From Rhynchonema sp. JSB1_4 (Eukaryota > Nematoda > Chromadorea > Monhysterida > Xyalidae), in contig JASAMV010004630.1 in NCBI GenBank assembly GCA_030248065.1, positions 46,322-110,321 of the forward strand: DNA of 64,000 nt, written 5' to 3'. The translations under genes and the position numbers were made by a program. Under the pieces are notes generated by a model. The model ran no database searches. It saw only the letters and a program-made list of their open reading frames with translations, and was not told where the DNA came from. How positions within the stretch are numbered: the stretch's first letter is position 1; the number at the start of each line of letters is the position of its first letter. Shown piece after piece: positions 1-13,456 of the stretch.

Positions 1-606
1 GACTAATCCAAGAAATGAACAAAAGAACTAAGGAATCCCACAAGGTATACGTGACACACATACCATCTTGATTCGAAGTCACACGTGTTTTGCGATACCA
101 GGGGGATGCACCGTAACTACAGTACACGAATATTGTGAAGCCACATTCAAATATTTTGCAAAATGTTGTGGTATAATAACGTGGCAGCAGATTGAGCTGA
201 CTGACACTGACTGCAAAACTTATCAGAAATGAAGAATCACGCAACCTGATTGGTTCGTGTCACGCAACATTGTGTACTGTGGCTAACTGCATTATTAATT
301 GCTCTGATCATCGCGGACTAATTATGATAGCTACATACCTACAATATTCCCTCCGTGTACAGGAAATACTGCGCGCATGAAATATGTATTTGTGCATGAG
401 AAATGAGGTCCCTGGTTGTTTGTCCCACTATGGCTGCGATAACCCTTGTTCACACTTGCATTCAATATTTTCGCCCATCAGGAAGATGTTGACTCTTCAC
501 ACGTTGAATATCCAAATTGGGATGTTGCTCGTTTGCAATAATACCATGCGTTGTTGCAAAATTCTGGAAAGTGAAAATGAGCGAAATATAACGTGCCCAA
601 AAATAT
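1..606. other. Intergenic, no gene seen
   Basis: I see no open frame with splice sites or recognisable protein similarity here. The stretch is AT-rich, ordinary-looking DNA that ends at the first inverted-repeat transposon. If the ferlin gene downstream has a further 5' exon, it should lie here or upstream of the window, but no convincing C2-domain exon is visible. Confidence 0.5.
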
Positions 607-832
607 GGGTGGAATTTTCGAAACGGTGTAAAGGTCAGTTGGGCGTAAAGGTCGGTGTAAAGTTCGGTCGGAAGCTCGGTCGGCGTAGCTCGGTGTAAAC
701 GTGAAACATTGCCTGTTATTAACGTGGAATGTTTCAAGTTTACACCGAGGTCTATCACACTGAGCTGTCGACCGAGCTTTCCACCTACCTTTACACCCAA
801 CTGACCTTTACACCGTTTCGAAAATATCACCC
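607..832. mobile_element. 226-bp inverted-repeat MITE, copy 1
   Basis: The two ends are inverted copies of each other: they begin GGGTGGAATTTTCG and finish CGAAAATATCACCC, and complementarity continues inward through a run of GGTGTAAAGGTC-type motifs. Copies 2 (1024-1246) and 3 (16608-16833) belong to the same family, and copy 3 is also exactly 226 bp. Relative to the internal sequence, copy 1 is in the opposite orientation to copies 2 and 3. There is no coding capacity. The short AT-rich flanks (TAT on both sides) could be a 3-bp target duplication, but that is not secure, so I do not assign a superfamily. Confidence 0.8.
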
Positions 833-850
833 TATGTAGTCATCATTGAT

Positions 851-920
851 ATACTGCTTGTGCGTTTGCACATCTCAGGGTTTGATCACACCCTGAGATG
901 TGCAAACGCACAAGCAGTAT
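851..920. repeat. Perfect 30-bp inverted repeat (hairpin)
   Basis: Bases 851-880 and 891-920 are exact reverse complements, separated by a 10-base loop (TTTGATCACA). The hairpin sits midway between MITE copies 1 and 2, which are themselves inverted, so the whole 607-1246 block is a large nested palindrome. It could be the centre of an older foldback element or the product of MITE-mediated inversion. Confidence 0.85.
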
Positions 921-1023
921 TGTTCAGTTTGTTCGCCATTCACACTGAATGCTTATTTTTTGCAATATCCCAAGATTACCTGTAAATCAGTCAAGCCATG
1001 TGTTGCACAATCAGCATGGGGTG

Positions 1024-1246
1024 CGGTGATATTTTCGAAACGGTGTAAAGGTCAGTTGGGTGTGGTCGGTGGAAAGCTCGGTCGACAGCTCAGTGTGATA
1101 GACCTCGGTGTAAATTTGAAACATTCCACGTTAATAACAGGCAATGTTTCACGTTTACACCGAGCTACGCCGACCGAGCCTTCGACCGAACTTTACGTCG
1201 ACCTTTACGCCCAACTGACCTTTACACCGTTTCGAAAATTCCACCC
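1024..1246. mobile_element. Inverted-repeat MITE, copy 2 (inverted relative to copy 1)
   Basis: Reverse-orientation copy of the 607-832 element, about 223 bp long. The internal order of motifs (GACAGCTCAGTGTG, then AATAACAGGC, then CGCCGACCGAG) is the mirror of copy 1. The first base of the terminal GGG is changed. It ends 228 bp before the ferlin start codon, so it may lie in the promoter or 5' UTR of that gene. Confidence 0.78.
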
Positions 1247-1474
1247 ATGGACATGCATGACTGATAAAAAAAGGTCCCAAAGCAACGCCACGTAGAATAT
1301 TTTTGTCTTGTTGAAATATCGACGTGGAAACAACGTGGGGCCCAGAGATACCGGTTCAATATATTTCTTGTTTCATTCTCCTTGATTCATTTCAATATTC
1401 GCAACCCGATCGACTTCTTTTGCACAGAATCATCAGATCTTCAAATTTTCCCGAATCGACCACTTTGAGTCAGC

Positions 1475-4400
1475 ATGTCTGAACCGATCGAAGACGACGA
1501 GCCCGAAAAGGAGCCAGAAAAAGAGGACAAACAGGAGAAAAAATCCAAAACATCAATAATTCCAAAATTTGGCCGCTCGAAAAAAGTCAGTGATTCTGGG
1601 TTTTTTGTACAATTTCTGGTCTTTCCTTTTTTTGTCGTCTCTAAATTAAGGCACAAAAATGATGAAGTTATCTTCGTTTTTGAGTTACACTGTATGAATT
1701 TGGTTTGTTTATGCCTTGCTTTCTGAACATGTTTAGCTACCGTAACCCAAACAGATTTTCAAAACGTGGTTGGTCGTTGACGTGGCACCACAAAAATACG
1801 GAATGACCACAAATACTAAAGTGACGCAATCATGAATGAGGGAACGGTGCAAAAGCAAATTAGTCATCTAATTCATGTTAACTTTTTAGAGCGGCAGTCG
1901 CGTATCAATGAAATCGAGCAAATCGAGCACCAATAATGAATCGAAACAACGACGTGGTGGCGAGCACAAAGCGTTCACTGACGTGAGAACTTGGATTACT
2001 TTGTGACCGACAACATTTTATAAGGAATAAAGCGTGTTTTGTTCGAATCGATCCCCGTATCACTAAGTCCACGAATCGATACTTATTAGACTGATCACCA
2101 ATTTTGATACCGGATCACCTTTGATAATAAACGTTTTCACTAAGTGATCAAGTCACTGACTATTATCAACTTCAGCAGGATTCCGACTCAGACGACAGTG
2201 GGCGCAGTTCTACCGATTTCAGTCGACAACCAGGAGCACAATCGTCCCAAAGTGGACCTGACATGACCACACAGACCGATGACGAACAACGTCCGACCAC
2301 TGAGCCGTCAGACTCGGAGTTCGAAGGTGAGTTTGCTGAAATCGCTGTTTGTGATCAGGAATGCAGCAGACAATGCCATTTATCAAACTGGGTCAACAGA
2401 TAACATCGGTTCTGGCTAATTTGTCAAACATTTTTTTGATTTCATTTACATGACACTAAAGAACTTTGAGGTTTATTGGCACAACTAGCTTTTGACCAGG
2501 GTAAAAGATGTAAATTTGCGGCCAACAACAATTTTTGGGCTGGCCAAAAATATAATCCCAGCAGTGAACCTTATGTTGGTTTACAACACAAAGGTAAAGT
2601 GATCAAGGCAAGCCCGGACCTGACCGATCACCAAATTTGACAGGGATGGTCAATGTTGAGCCTGATTCAGCAAGCACACACAGGTGATCGATCACGTGCG
2701 GCGGCCGACGACCGGAGTCAGGATGATGACGAGGATGGGGGTGGTGGTCAGATGGCGGCCAAACCGCTGCTGGCCACGGCCAAACATTTGGTCGCACAAC
2801 GAAAGGGTGGTGGTTCCAAACACGACGCGCATGACACGGTGCTCTACACGGTCGGTGCTACAGGGTGGCACAAAAGTTTATCTTGTTAAGAATTGGTAAA
2901 TTCAGCGATATTTCAGGTCAACGTTACCGTGCATGAAGCCAAACTGTATTCAGACTCAGTACTGAGCACGTACACAAAGACACAATGTGGATCGCAGGTG
3001 GGTATGACTGAATATCTTTGTAAAATAAAGAAAGATCTGTAAATTTGCGTCGGTTGTTCAGGTAATGTGCACGGAGAAGATTCGCACGAACAACACACCG
3101 AAATGGAACAACAAACAGAACTTTCGACTGAAACAGACCGGCGCCAAACTCGTCGAGGAACAATTGCGATTCGAAGTGTACAGGTGTGCACGTTCTACAG
3201 GGTGACACAAAAGTTTCATTTATTAAAACGCTTGTCCTTACTTTTCAGCAGCAGTTCATCGTTGCGTGAAGACCGCGTGATCGGATCGTTTGACATGTCG
3301 TTGGGTCTGATCTACGCCCAAGCACATCATTGTGTGGCACAGACTTGGTTGGCTTTGAGTCCACCAGAAGGCGCAGCTGATGACAGTGCTGGACATTTGA
3401 AGGTAATCATTTCTGACAATAAAATCAAAAGCTTGAAAAAATGATAGTAATTTCGTTCCAGGTGACAATCACAGTTCTCGGTCCCAACGACAAACATCCG
3501 CCACCATCCGCATACAAATCACCGAAAGCTGACAATGAAGGTCAGTATAGTTTGTGGAAACAGCACATGTTCATCAATCGCACTATTCCAAATGACCGAT
3601 GTTTCAGTGATGTACCCGTCCGGTTGCAAGGCACATCCGTACACGGTCACAGTGCAACTGTTCGAATTGACCGACATGCCCGTGTTGGGGTGGAACAAAA
3701 AATTCGACGTGTTCGTAGAGGTCGATGTCGGTGAGTCCGGTGGTCTAGTTTGTTTTATAACCAAAACTTAACGAAACTTAACCTCCCTACGAAAGTCACT
3801 CACGTGACCAGTCCGATCACCAAATTTGACATCAACCTCCAGGCACATATGGTACATGTGTACTGTAGCATGCTTGTAGACGTGTCCTCCTTGCTGATTC
3901 AGGCTGCGGCGATCATCCCAAATTGTACTCGGATCCGGTGTCTCCATCACGCGGCGTGATCGGCGAGATTCTCCGTTTCCCAATCTCGTGGCCGTCGATC
4001 AGCACCGGCGTCGTGTTCAGTCTGCGAAAAATGAAACGACCGAAGGAAGGCGCCAGCGCAAAGGAGAAGGAGACGGCGAAAAAGAAAAATGTTGGTCATG
4101 TTATTCGAGAATTGCTCTTGCTCGAAATAGAACATTGACCAGTTTGAGTTGACCGGCGATCTGACCAATAATTCAGACGCATCTGGCAGCGAAAGGCATC
4201 CGTTTCGCGGACATCTGTCGTCCGGGTGAGGACGGGTTCCTGCCGACGTTTGGACCGACGCACATCGCCTTGTATGGCAGCAAGACTGACAGCAGCACAA
4301 AGGAAAGCAACATCAGACATCCGGTACGAATGTGTCTACAGTCTGCCCTCCTGCCCAAGTGAAATGATCTTTACCCGTCGCTTTGGTCACCATACACCTG

Positions 4401-7400
4401 CTCTGCAAACAAGGTTTCACCATCACCATTGTGATTGTGAGGATCGCATTATCCTGTTGCTAAGTTAATATTTCACAGCGATGACATTGCAGAAAGCGTT
4501 CTACTGGGGTCGACTGTTGTGTTCGATCGACATCCAGCCAATCAGCATCCAGAAGCCGACAACCGAGCCAATGAGCGACATGCAGCTGTCGAGCGTGGAC
4601 GCGTGTCGTCGTCGTGCTCGACACATCATGTATTGTGCCTTCTACTCGGGCATAAACATCAGTCAGGAACTGCAGCACAAGGCCGTCAGTTTTGAGGTCG
4701 GTCATATTGCGGGGTGATATTACTTGGGTCAAAACCAAAACGTGTGGTTACGGTCTCCAAGCGCAACCACTGCATATTGCTTCGCAGGCGTCGATCGGCC
4801 GTCACGGTAATTCGCGCTGCGAGCCGCTGGATCGTACCGGCTGTTGTACGCCGGTGGTGCAGCCAATGTTGTGCAAGGAACACATCACCACCCAAGGCAG
4901 CAAACCCGTCTTCTCCATGCCGTGGGGCGCGTTCAAGCCGTGTGCCGAGGTACAGTGTGATCAGGATGGCTGGCTGGCTGATGTTTCACAATGGATTTGA
5001 ATGCACCATATATCAGCAAAACTGTTGCAGGTGCCGTGTTCATGGGAGCACAACGACTATCGACTGCGAACTTCGAATTTCATCTCGAGTCTGGCCGCTA
5101 TCCTGCATTCGGCCATCGAACGATTCGACGTTGTTGTCGGCGACGTGGAGCTGCCCGAATTGTTGGTGTTGATGATGATTTTCTCATCGTTTTGGTTTTT
5201 TGTAAAAGAAATTTTCTCTTAACTTTCATATTCTTGTTTCTGTTTCAGGTTCGATGTTCTGCACACGGCCATGGACACGGTCGAGAGCGCGCTCTGCACT
5301 GAATTCCATCCGAACAAACCTCGCAACATCTTCTCTCTGACATCGGAGAGAGGCAAATTCCTCGAAACTGGTGATAGAACTATTGAAAATTATGCTAGTT
5401 GGAGGCAAACCCACAATAAATTACCAAATCTTACAGAACTGGACCGTCAGCTGTGCCGCATACGAGTGAAGCGACTGAAGGAGCTGCGATCGCATGTGTG
5501 GAACGTCATGTTCAGAGGTGCAATAAAATAGAATGTCTCAAATCAACATAAGTTGAACAAAAAACAATTTCTGATCGCACTTCACAGACCTGGGCGATTG
5601 TCTGACGGAGGCACACGTTCGCGGACTGCGTGACTCGATCGACACCATCGCTCAGAATCTCACCGTGCTCGCCAGAGATGTTCAGGTATACATACCTACG
5701 GGGACAGCTGGCTGATGTTTCATTTATTCGGGCAAAACATTCTCAAATAGCCATGATAACAGAAAAATTTTTGTGAAGGCAGTGCGCCTGACTAAAGATG
5801 TTACACTGATAAGACAGATGTTTCATTCATCACTCACAGATATCAGTGCCACCAGTCCACATCCGCATGGTGACCGGCGTAACCGGCAAGGAACAGGTCG
5901 CTTGCGCCACGGTGCCAGCCGCTGATATATTCTACACAGAGGTGGGCAAATAAAACTTTACACTTTGTTGGTTTGAACTTTGATAATCATGTGTGTTTAT
6001 TTGAACAACACGATTGCAGCGTCCCGACTGTCGCGGGGCGAAATGCGGTCAGCTGCGTGTGGTCGAATTGGAATGGTCAAAGAGTGCTGGCAAGGGACAG
6101 AGCAACACGCATCGACCAGTGCCTGCCGTGCTGCACGTACGATTGTGGTTAGTTGGCGTTGGATTGAAACATCACGTGAATCTACACATTGTGTGGCGAA
6201 TGGACAGAATCTGAGAAGGCTCAAAATACGGATCCTTTCAGGTTCGGCCGTTTGACGGATCGTGACCACTGGTTCAAATCCAGTCTCGATCGAGCCAAGA
6301 TGACCTACTACGCCGAGTACTGGCAGAACGAATTCGTACGATCGTCGCGCGCCGATCTGTACTCGAAGGAGTGAGTGTGAAACATCAGCTTGCTTGCTTG
6401 CTGCATCACTCGTGACGTTTCATCAACATACAGTATGTAGCAGATTAGAAAATAATGAAGCTTCAATCTATGTGCAGTTCCCCCGACAAAAAAGAGGAAG
6501 GAAACACGCTGATGAGCAAGGTTCGTCGCAAAATGCTGAAACGTGGACCGATGCAGACAACGAACGAAGACGGATCCGTGCCGATCAGTCCGGACACGTT
6601 GACTCTGTTGGATGGTTGGTTGGCGAAATCGGCAACTGGATTGAAACATCACTTTGTGTTTTATTGAAACATCACTCTCTTTCAGGCTGGTCATTCACGG
6701 GTGACTGGTATCCACACTCAGTGCACACGTCATGGGCCAAGGGCTCGGCGCTAAGGGGCGGCACGAGGGATCAGGATGAAATTGTGGACGAATTGTTTGA
6801 GGTGCACCCGGGTTTCTTCAGTCTCGTTTTTCATATTGAGAAACACGCTTGTTGCAGGTGCAACGCAAGACCGATGAAGGCAAATGGGTGTACGTCTGCT
6901 GCACGGCAAAGGACGGAGACAAATTGGCTGCGTGTGACGCGCGATATGTGAAACCAGTGCGTCTCTCTGGGGTCAACGCTGATAATTTCTTGAGTATAAA
7001 TGGACGAAGCAACAACTTGCCATTTAGCCAATCGACGGCGACGACTTTAAAGGCGAAATCAGCGACATCGGACGCAAACTGTACAAAAAGATCAAAGGAC
7101 TCGCGCCGGAGGGCTACGTTTGGGATAACATGTTCGTTTTAATTCTTTTACGGCTTTACAATTCAGTTGCCGTAACCGACCGTTTTCAAACATTTAGCTG
7201 GCAGTTGGACACGAGCGACACAGCGGACGGATGGATTTACGGCATAACACGCGATCATCTGGCGAACACTCGCGCCTTTCAGGTATGAGACTTCCTTGAA
7301 TACATCAGGCAAGGCAAAAGTCATCATCTGGTGAAACATCACACAGGGTGAAATGCGTCACCATCACACGTGGCGTCGCCGTCATTGGACGTGTGCGTTG

Positions 7401-10400
7401 CATCCGAAAGACAAAGGCGGTGACAAGACAAAGGACGAAAAATTCGGTGACCAGGAGTGCGTTACCTCGCTCTGAATGTCAAGGACAAGCTGATGTTTCA
7501 GAAAAGTCCCATATTCTATCCTTCAGATATGAATACACGCACAAATTCGGCCATCCCACCCACGTTGTGCCGATGATCGAGGACCAATTCCGGCGCCGTC
7601 GATTGTTGCGTGAGATCCGACCGCCATCCGACGTGCGAAATCGACCCTTGCTCGAAATACAGTATCCAATCAGGGCACCACTACCTGCGACAGGTTTGCG
7701 TTACCATGTTATAGATATGGGTTACGGTATTGTGATCGACCAGGTGATGTTTCACAGAATCGTCATCCAAATCGACTTCATCCACCGCCCTGCACGAGGA
7801 CAAAATGGAACGTGGCATGTTGCTCACCAATATCGCACCGCGCATCTGCGTCGCTTATGAACACGTATGTCTGAATTAGTGAAACACCACTCACCTCTAC
7901 CGTAACCTACCGTAACCCACAGGCGAAACGTTGGTACCTGTTCGCGTACGTGTTCTGGGCGCGTGACTTGAAACCGCTCACCGGATCGGAGGTGTCGTCT
8001 TACGTGCGTGTCATATTCGAAGACCAGTTCGGCACCACGTTGATGGTCAGAAATCAGGTTCGCTGCTACACCGGATGACTGAAAAGGTTCTTCATATCCA
8101 GCAGAGAAAACAATGCTTTAGGAGAACCCGATCTACAATGAAACGTTGATTTTCGAAAAGATCACCCTGACCGGTTCGCCCCGACGCATAATGGAACATC
8201 CACCACATGTCATGGTTGAGGTGTGTACCCAACAATAATTTATGAGGACAGGCACTAAAGCTCTGATGTTTCACTAACAAAAGGTCGTGAATGTGAGCAA
8301 ACACGGACGCGAGGAGGTGATCGGTCGACAAATTGTAAAACCGCTCACAGAGATACACACCAACAATGAGGTATTACATGGACCACCGTGCACTTATTTG
8401 TGAAATTCGAATTATGTTGAAATATGAGCTATGTAATTCTGACCAAGCAGCAGTGCTTCAGTGCGTCCGTGACTTTACAGGAATTCAGTTCGGACCTTGA
8501 GTGTCTGCAATGGGTACCGTTGTCGTTGACGGACGCGGCCAACACCGATTGTGGCTCGCTGCTGGCTTTGTTCGAATTGTGGCACGTCGATGTGAAGGAA
8601 CGACTCACACTCAAACCACCGCAGAAGGAACGATTCCCCGATCGGTAAGTCTGTGAAACATCATGATGAATTTCATTTACACATTGTCTGTTTTCATTTC
8701 AGCTATGTCGTGCACGAGAATCTGCGTCCGAAATTTCGCTCGGTCGACGTGCTGTTCTTCTGCCTGGGCGTACGCGGCATGAAAAAGTAAAACAAAGAAA
8801 TTCGGCAAAAAAGCAAACAAAATTTACGGCAACTTATTGTTTTGTTTCGTTGCAGACGTTTCCTGAGCAATCGCAATCCATTCGTGAAACTGCTTGCCGG
8901 CGAAGATTCGACTTCCACCGAACCGCTGCGTCGAGTGAAGAACAACGCGAATTTCACCGGAAAATCACGATCGCTGGTTCGGAGTCTTCATCCACACACA
9001 ATGTCTACTTTTCCAAACAATCAGTGTAATTCAGATGTTGTTCAACGTGATGCTGTCAATGAATCTGCAACTATCGGCGCCCATCAGTCTCCAGCTGCAC
9101 GAAGTCGGATCGTTTGGTCGTAAGACGTTGCTCGGCTCAAATCACATCATCGAACTGCAAAAGTGAACATTTTGCGAAAATTTATGCGAAATTGAAGATA
9201 ATTTTGAAAGAAACGTTCAGATACGAAGTATTGCAATGTCCGTACGCCACTGACAGTGCATTGACCTCCATGTACGAACAACTGTATGAAGAGGACAAGA
9301 GTTGTCGACAGGGCTCCAAGAAGACGATCAAGAAGGTTGGACTTTGTCCGTTAATTTATAAATATCCATATGAAAAATCAAATATTATGTTGCAGTTCGA
9401 AAAGAACGACGATTCAGAGCTGGAAATGATGGCTCTGGATTGGTGGACAAGATTCTTCGTCAGCGATGGGCGCAACGATCCAGAAAGGGGTCGCGGGTTT
9501 GTATTTTCAACCAATTGTTTATTTATATTTTTGTGTTACCTAATTATCCCAAATATGTTCAGAATGCCCTCGAAATTAGTGGCCCAATGTGATTTGATCA
9601 AAATCTTTAACGGAGCGTTGGAAGACCAACCGGTCTTCAGACGATTTGAGGTCAGCCTAAGCTTCTCTTTGGTCATTCACAATTGCAATTGGTTCCAATC
9701 TAAAATGTGTCGAAAATACCAGGATTTCGCCGAAACCTGGCCGATCTTTGGCCTGAACAAGAAAGGCTCCGATTTGACCACCAATCTGATTGGCGAAGTG
9801 AAAGGTTCGACAAAATAAAATAACATGCAATTTTCTGCGCTTGTGACATTTTGTCTTTTTATATTTCACATAGTTATAGCCCTAGGTTTGAGCGGCTGTC
9901 GACCTCTATAATTTGGTGCAATTCAGCCAAGACCTACTTGTGCCGTTCCGCAACCACCCCTCCCACACACCAATGTTGCTCTCATATCAATCTCTTTCCC
10001 CCCCCAATATACAAACCATGACACTGAGCTGGACCCAAACAGGGCGTCTCTACATCTACTCGAAAACCGAAGCAGACAAACAGGAAGACCAGAACAAGAG
10101 CGCAAGGAAGACCAACGACGACGATTCGCTTCGTTCAGAGTCGCCGGTCAGGATCCGTCGTCCCGGCACTGTCGACCTGCGACCACCCGGATTGCTCATA
10201 TCCGACACCGGCAGGATCCCGGTGCTCTGTCGGTCCGTCAAGATTATTGTGTTTCGTACATTTTTCTCGGAGAAACCAGTTGATGTTTCATTTCTATGCA
10301 TATTGTTGCAGCATCTACGTGGTTCGAGCGTTTGACCTGGTGTCGAAATCGGGCGGACGCGTCGACCCGTACTTTCAGGTTGATCATTGTCGTATTTTGA

Positions 10401-13400
10401 ACAAAAATGTAATTTTTAGGGTTGGTCAACTGACTAACTCTGCCTCCATCCGTGTCAGATCACAATCGGCAACAAGACACAACCGAAAAAGAAGCAGGAA
10501 ACGTTGTGCCATCACACAAACGAACCGACTTTCGGTTGGCCTCTCTCACACTTTCCTGATTCTCTGTCAACAATCTGAAATATCCCTGCAGGCAAAATGA
10601 TCGAATTTGAACTGGAGATTCCGGCCGAGAAAACGCTGACGTTGACCATCAAGAACAAACGTGGACATTTCTTTCGCGATCAAGTCATTGGGTATGTTTC
10701 GATGATTGATTTCTTCCGATCAGTTTCCTGATCGATTGATTGCAGCTCCACCGAAATCGACCTCGAGAATCGTCTGTTGACCAAATACCGTGCCACCGTC
10801 GGTCTGCCTCGTCAGTACTACGTGTGTGGACCGATGCAATGGCGAGATCAGTTGCATCCGTTGCGTATACTCGCGTCAGTGAAACATCAGCCTGCTTATA
10901 GTATTTCCATCTAAGATCTGCACATCTAATATCGTATTAAGTGACTACTGCAAATCGCACGGTCTACGACCCCCGACCATCGATGACGTCGACCCAGACA
11001 ACCCGAGTGTGCAAATCGAGGGACACGAATTTGCGTTGCGCAATGTGGTGAGGCAGCACACCATTGGGACGTTTCCTAAATTGTGAATACAGTAAATTGT
11101 ACTTGTCATAGGAACCTCAACTGAACCCCCTGACTGCGGCCTATCTCGGTGCGCCCAAACAACGTCTCGCATTGAATCTGCTGAATCGACTGGAATTGGT
11201 GCCCGAACATGTCGAGACCCGCCCGTTGACGAATGAGACCGAACCGAACAAAACCATGGGTTATGTGCAGGTACTACCGTAACCCGATGGGAGCTACCGT
11301 AACCTAGGGGCTCAGATGCCCATCGCAGCCATTGACACCCGCATACCTCACTATAACCACGATTACAAATTCTTGTTTTTCTTCGACTGAAATTACCATC
11401 GGCGAGTAGACCATACCTTCGAAGACGCCTACCGCAGCGTAACCCAAAATGTTTCAGATGTGGATCGATTTGTTCCCGTTGGAATTCGGCGCAGTGCCGC
11501 CACCGATCGAGATCGGACCACGCGAGCCCTTGGCCCTTCAACTGCGTTGTTGTGTGATGAATCTGCGCGACGTGGCATTGCCAAATGTGAAACTCGGAAA
11601 ACCGGTAATTTGTGATTTGTTCATTTTTTGCTCTTGGCCAAAAAATTATACTTGCGTTTTTTTAGAGCGGCGATATATACGTGAAAGCGTTCATTGCCGG
11701 CGAAGAAAATCCACAACAAACCGATGTCAACTATGGCAGCACCGATGGAGGAGGTATGTGTCTATTGGCTCTTCCACCGTGGTCCGAGATAAAAAAACAA
11801 ATGACTCGATTGTTGCAGCCTCGTTCAACTACCGAATGATCTTCAATCTCAAGTACAATCCATGGGAGAAAGTGTTGATCGTGCGACGCAAAAAGAAGTG
11901 GCATCAGAAGCTGTTCGGCATGTTTCGACGCGGAAAAAACAACAACGAGGAGAAAGTGCCACCGGAATTGGTCAGTCAGCCGAGGATTATTGTAAAAGTT
12001 CAGTCACTTTCTAAAAAACGAGAAATATTTGTAGGTGATTCAAATCTGGGACAACCACAAATTCGGCAAGAACAGCTATTTGGGTGAATTGCGACTGAAT
12101 CTGTTGAACATGGAAGAGGGTCAACATGACTGGAGAGGTGAGCATGAAAATCAAACAGAAAATATTCCCCCATCTCTGCAGTGTTCTCAAATAAAATGTG
12201 ATTTTCTATTGCGTGTCAGACATGATGAGTGTGCAAGACAGCAACAAACGCAATGTCCTCGTGCGCACGGCCAACTGTGTGACGGCGCCCTGCTGGTGTT
12301 GCAAGGGAAAGACCGATGTGACGCCGACCGCGGTTTGTTTGTCTGATGTTTCAGTCCATAATCCATCCATGTTTCTAATGTTTCACACACACACGTACAG
12401 CTGTACATCAGCGATCAAGTGCCACGTCATTCGTTCATATCGCAACGACACGATCGTGGCTGGTGGCCGGTGCTGCGCAAAGATGAATTCGCGATCGCAC
12501 AGAAGAAGCTCAACAGGAAAAAGGTCAATAATGTTCATTGTTTCCCGGACGAATTTTCAGATTGAAGCCGTTTGATCAATATTACATTTTCAGACAGATG
12601 CAGAAATCGAACAACCGTTGTTGGGTGGATCACAAAACGGTCAGATACTTGCCTTTAATATCCAAATAAAATTCTCATTTCCATTGGGCGCTCAAATTCA
12701 AATTAACTGATGTTTCAGCCGAGGCTCGTCCGACTGTGTGCGGCAAAGTGGAACTGCAGTTGGATTTGGTGCCAGAAAGTGAGGCCAAACGTGAGCCCGT
12801 TGGAAAGGGACGTGCCGAACCGAACAAGGTCAGTGGTGCTGCATTTCCGGTGCACCGTGTGGTCACCCAGTATTGCAGGGATGTTTTTATACGAATAATT
12901 GTAGACCTGTTTGTTTGCATGTTGTTTGGGGTCACGGGACGGGTTGATGCATTCGCACTGACAGTGACCTAGTGCACTACCAATTTGGGCGGCTTCGCAA
13001 TACACATGAGTCGTAATTTTCCCCTTCTCCCAGGACCCCCATCTACACAAACCGATACGATCCACCTTCGACTCCTACTGGTGCACGTCACGCATCAAAC
13101 TGTTGTGGAATCAGACCAAATGGTGGTACGTGGCTTACTGACTTTGTCATTTCCATTGAAAAAATACATAGAGTTTTAAAATGGTTATTGGCACACACAG
13201 GTGGTTGATTCTGTTGGCGGTTGGCCTGATTGTGCTGTTGATTGTCGTGTCGTTCGCATTTGCCATGCCATCAATGCTAATGGGCGGAGGAGGGGGAGGT
13301 GGTATGTTTACAAGTGTTGTGTGATGTTTCACTTGGATAATCATGTTTTGGTTACCATCTATTGTCAGTGATGTTTTAGACGACAATGGTGGTGAGGATA

Positions 13401-13456
13401 CGAATGTTGTGATCAATCAAGGAGACCACAAAGCGAGTGCTGCACCAACTCATTGA
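1475..13456 (+). CDS. Type-I ferlin (dysferlin/myoferlin/FER-1-like), about 57 exons
   Basis: Ferlins are large C-terminally anchored proteins with several C2 domains that act in Ca2+-dependent membrane fusion and repair. The start at 1475 opens an acidic, Lys/Glu-rich N terminus. It is followed by a C2B-like domain (exons 2917-3540), a C2C-like region with LPTFGP and ALYGS motifs (3608-4323), FerA/FerB-type helices (4479-6615), nested DysF repeats with paired Trp and Arg-rich WRRRHW and RRRR motifs (6686-7691), then C2D to C2G. Diagnostic motifs are [32 protein letters not shown] and GWWP. A hydrophobic segment at 13201-13304 is the C-terminal membrane anchor. Exon phases agree at nearly every junction. 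Representative exons: 1475-1585, 1890-1982, 2176-2326, 2684-2850, 3062-3183, 4479-4696, 7347-7458, 10042-10250, 11112-11271, 13201-13304, 13380-13456. The predicted protein is about 2,100 residues, the usual ferlin length, but no canonical C2A domain is visible. Confidence 0.93.
4979..13331. repeat. Cluster of TGATGTTTCA/TGAAACATCA decamers in ferlin introns
   Basis: Sixteen exact copies of one 10-mer, counting both strands, lie between these positions: 4979, 5713, 6165, 6378, 6652, 6665, 7332, 7491, 7745, 8264, 8654, 10281, 10880, 12344, 12708 and 13322. All are in introns, many within a few bases of a donor or acceptor. At 12708 the motif itself forms the acceptor (TGATGTTTCAG then exon). 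Further copies are scattered through the window. Function is unknown; a splicing signal or the footprint of an intron-colonising element are both possible. Confidence 0.75.

Noticed and set aside
6268..6284. T-arm-like sequence ACTGGTTCAAATCCAGT resembling a tRNA
   Set aside because: It lies within a ferlin exon (DHWFKSSLD), and there is no acceptor stem, D-arm or anticodon arm in the surrounding 70 bases.
9114..9818. 234-codon uninterrupted frame read as a single exon
   Set aside because: It reads through introns of the ferlin gene; acceptors at 9218, 9395, 9560 and 9720 define the real exons.
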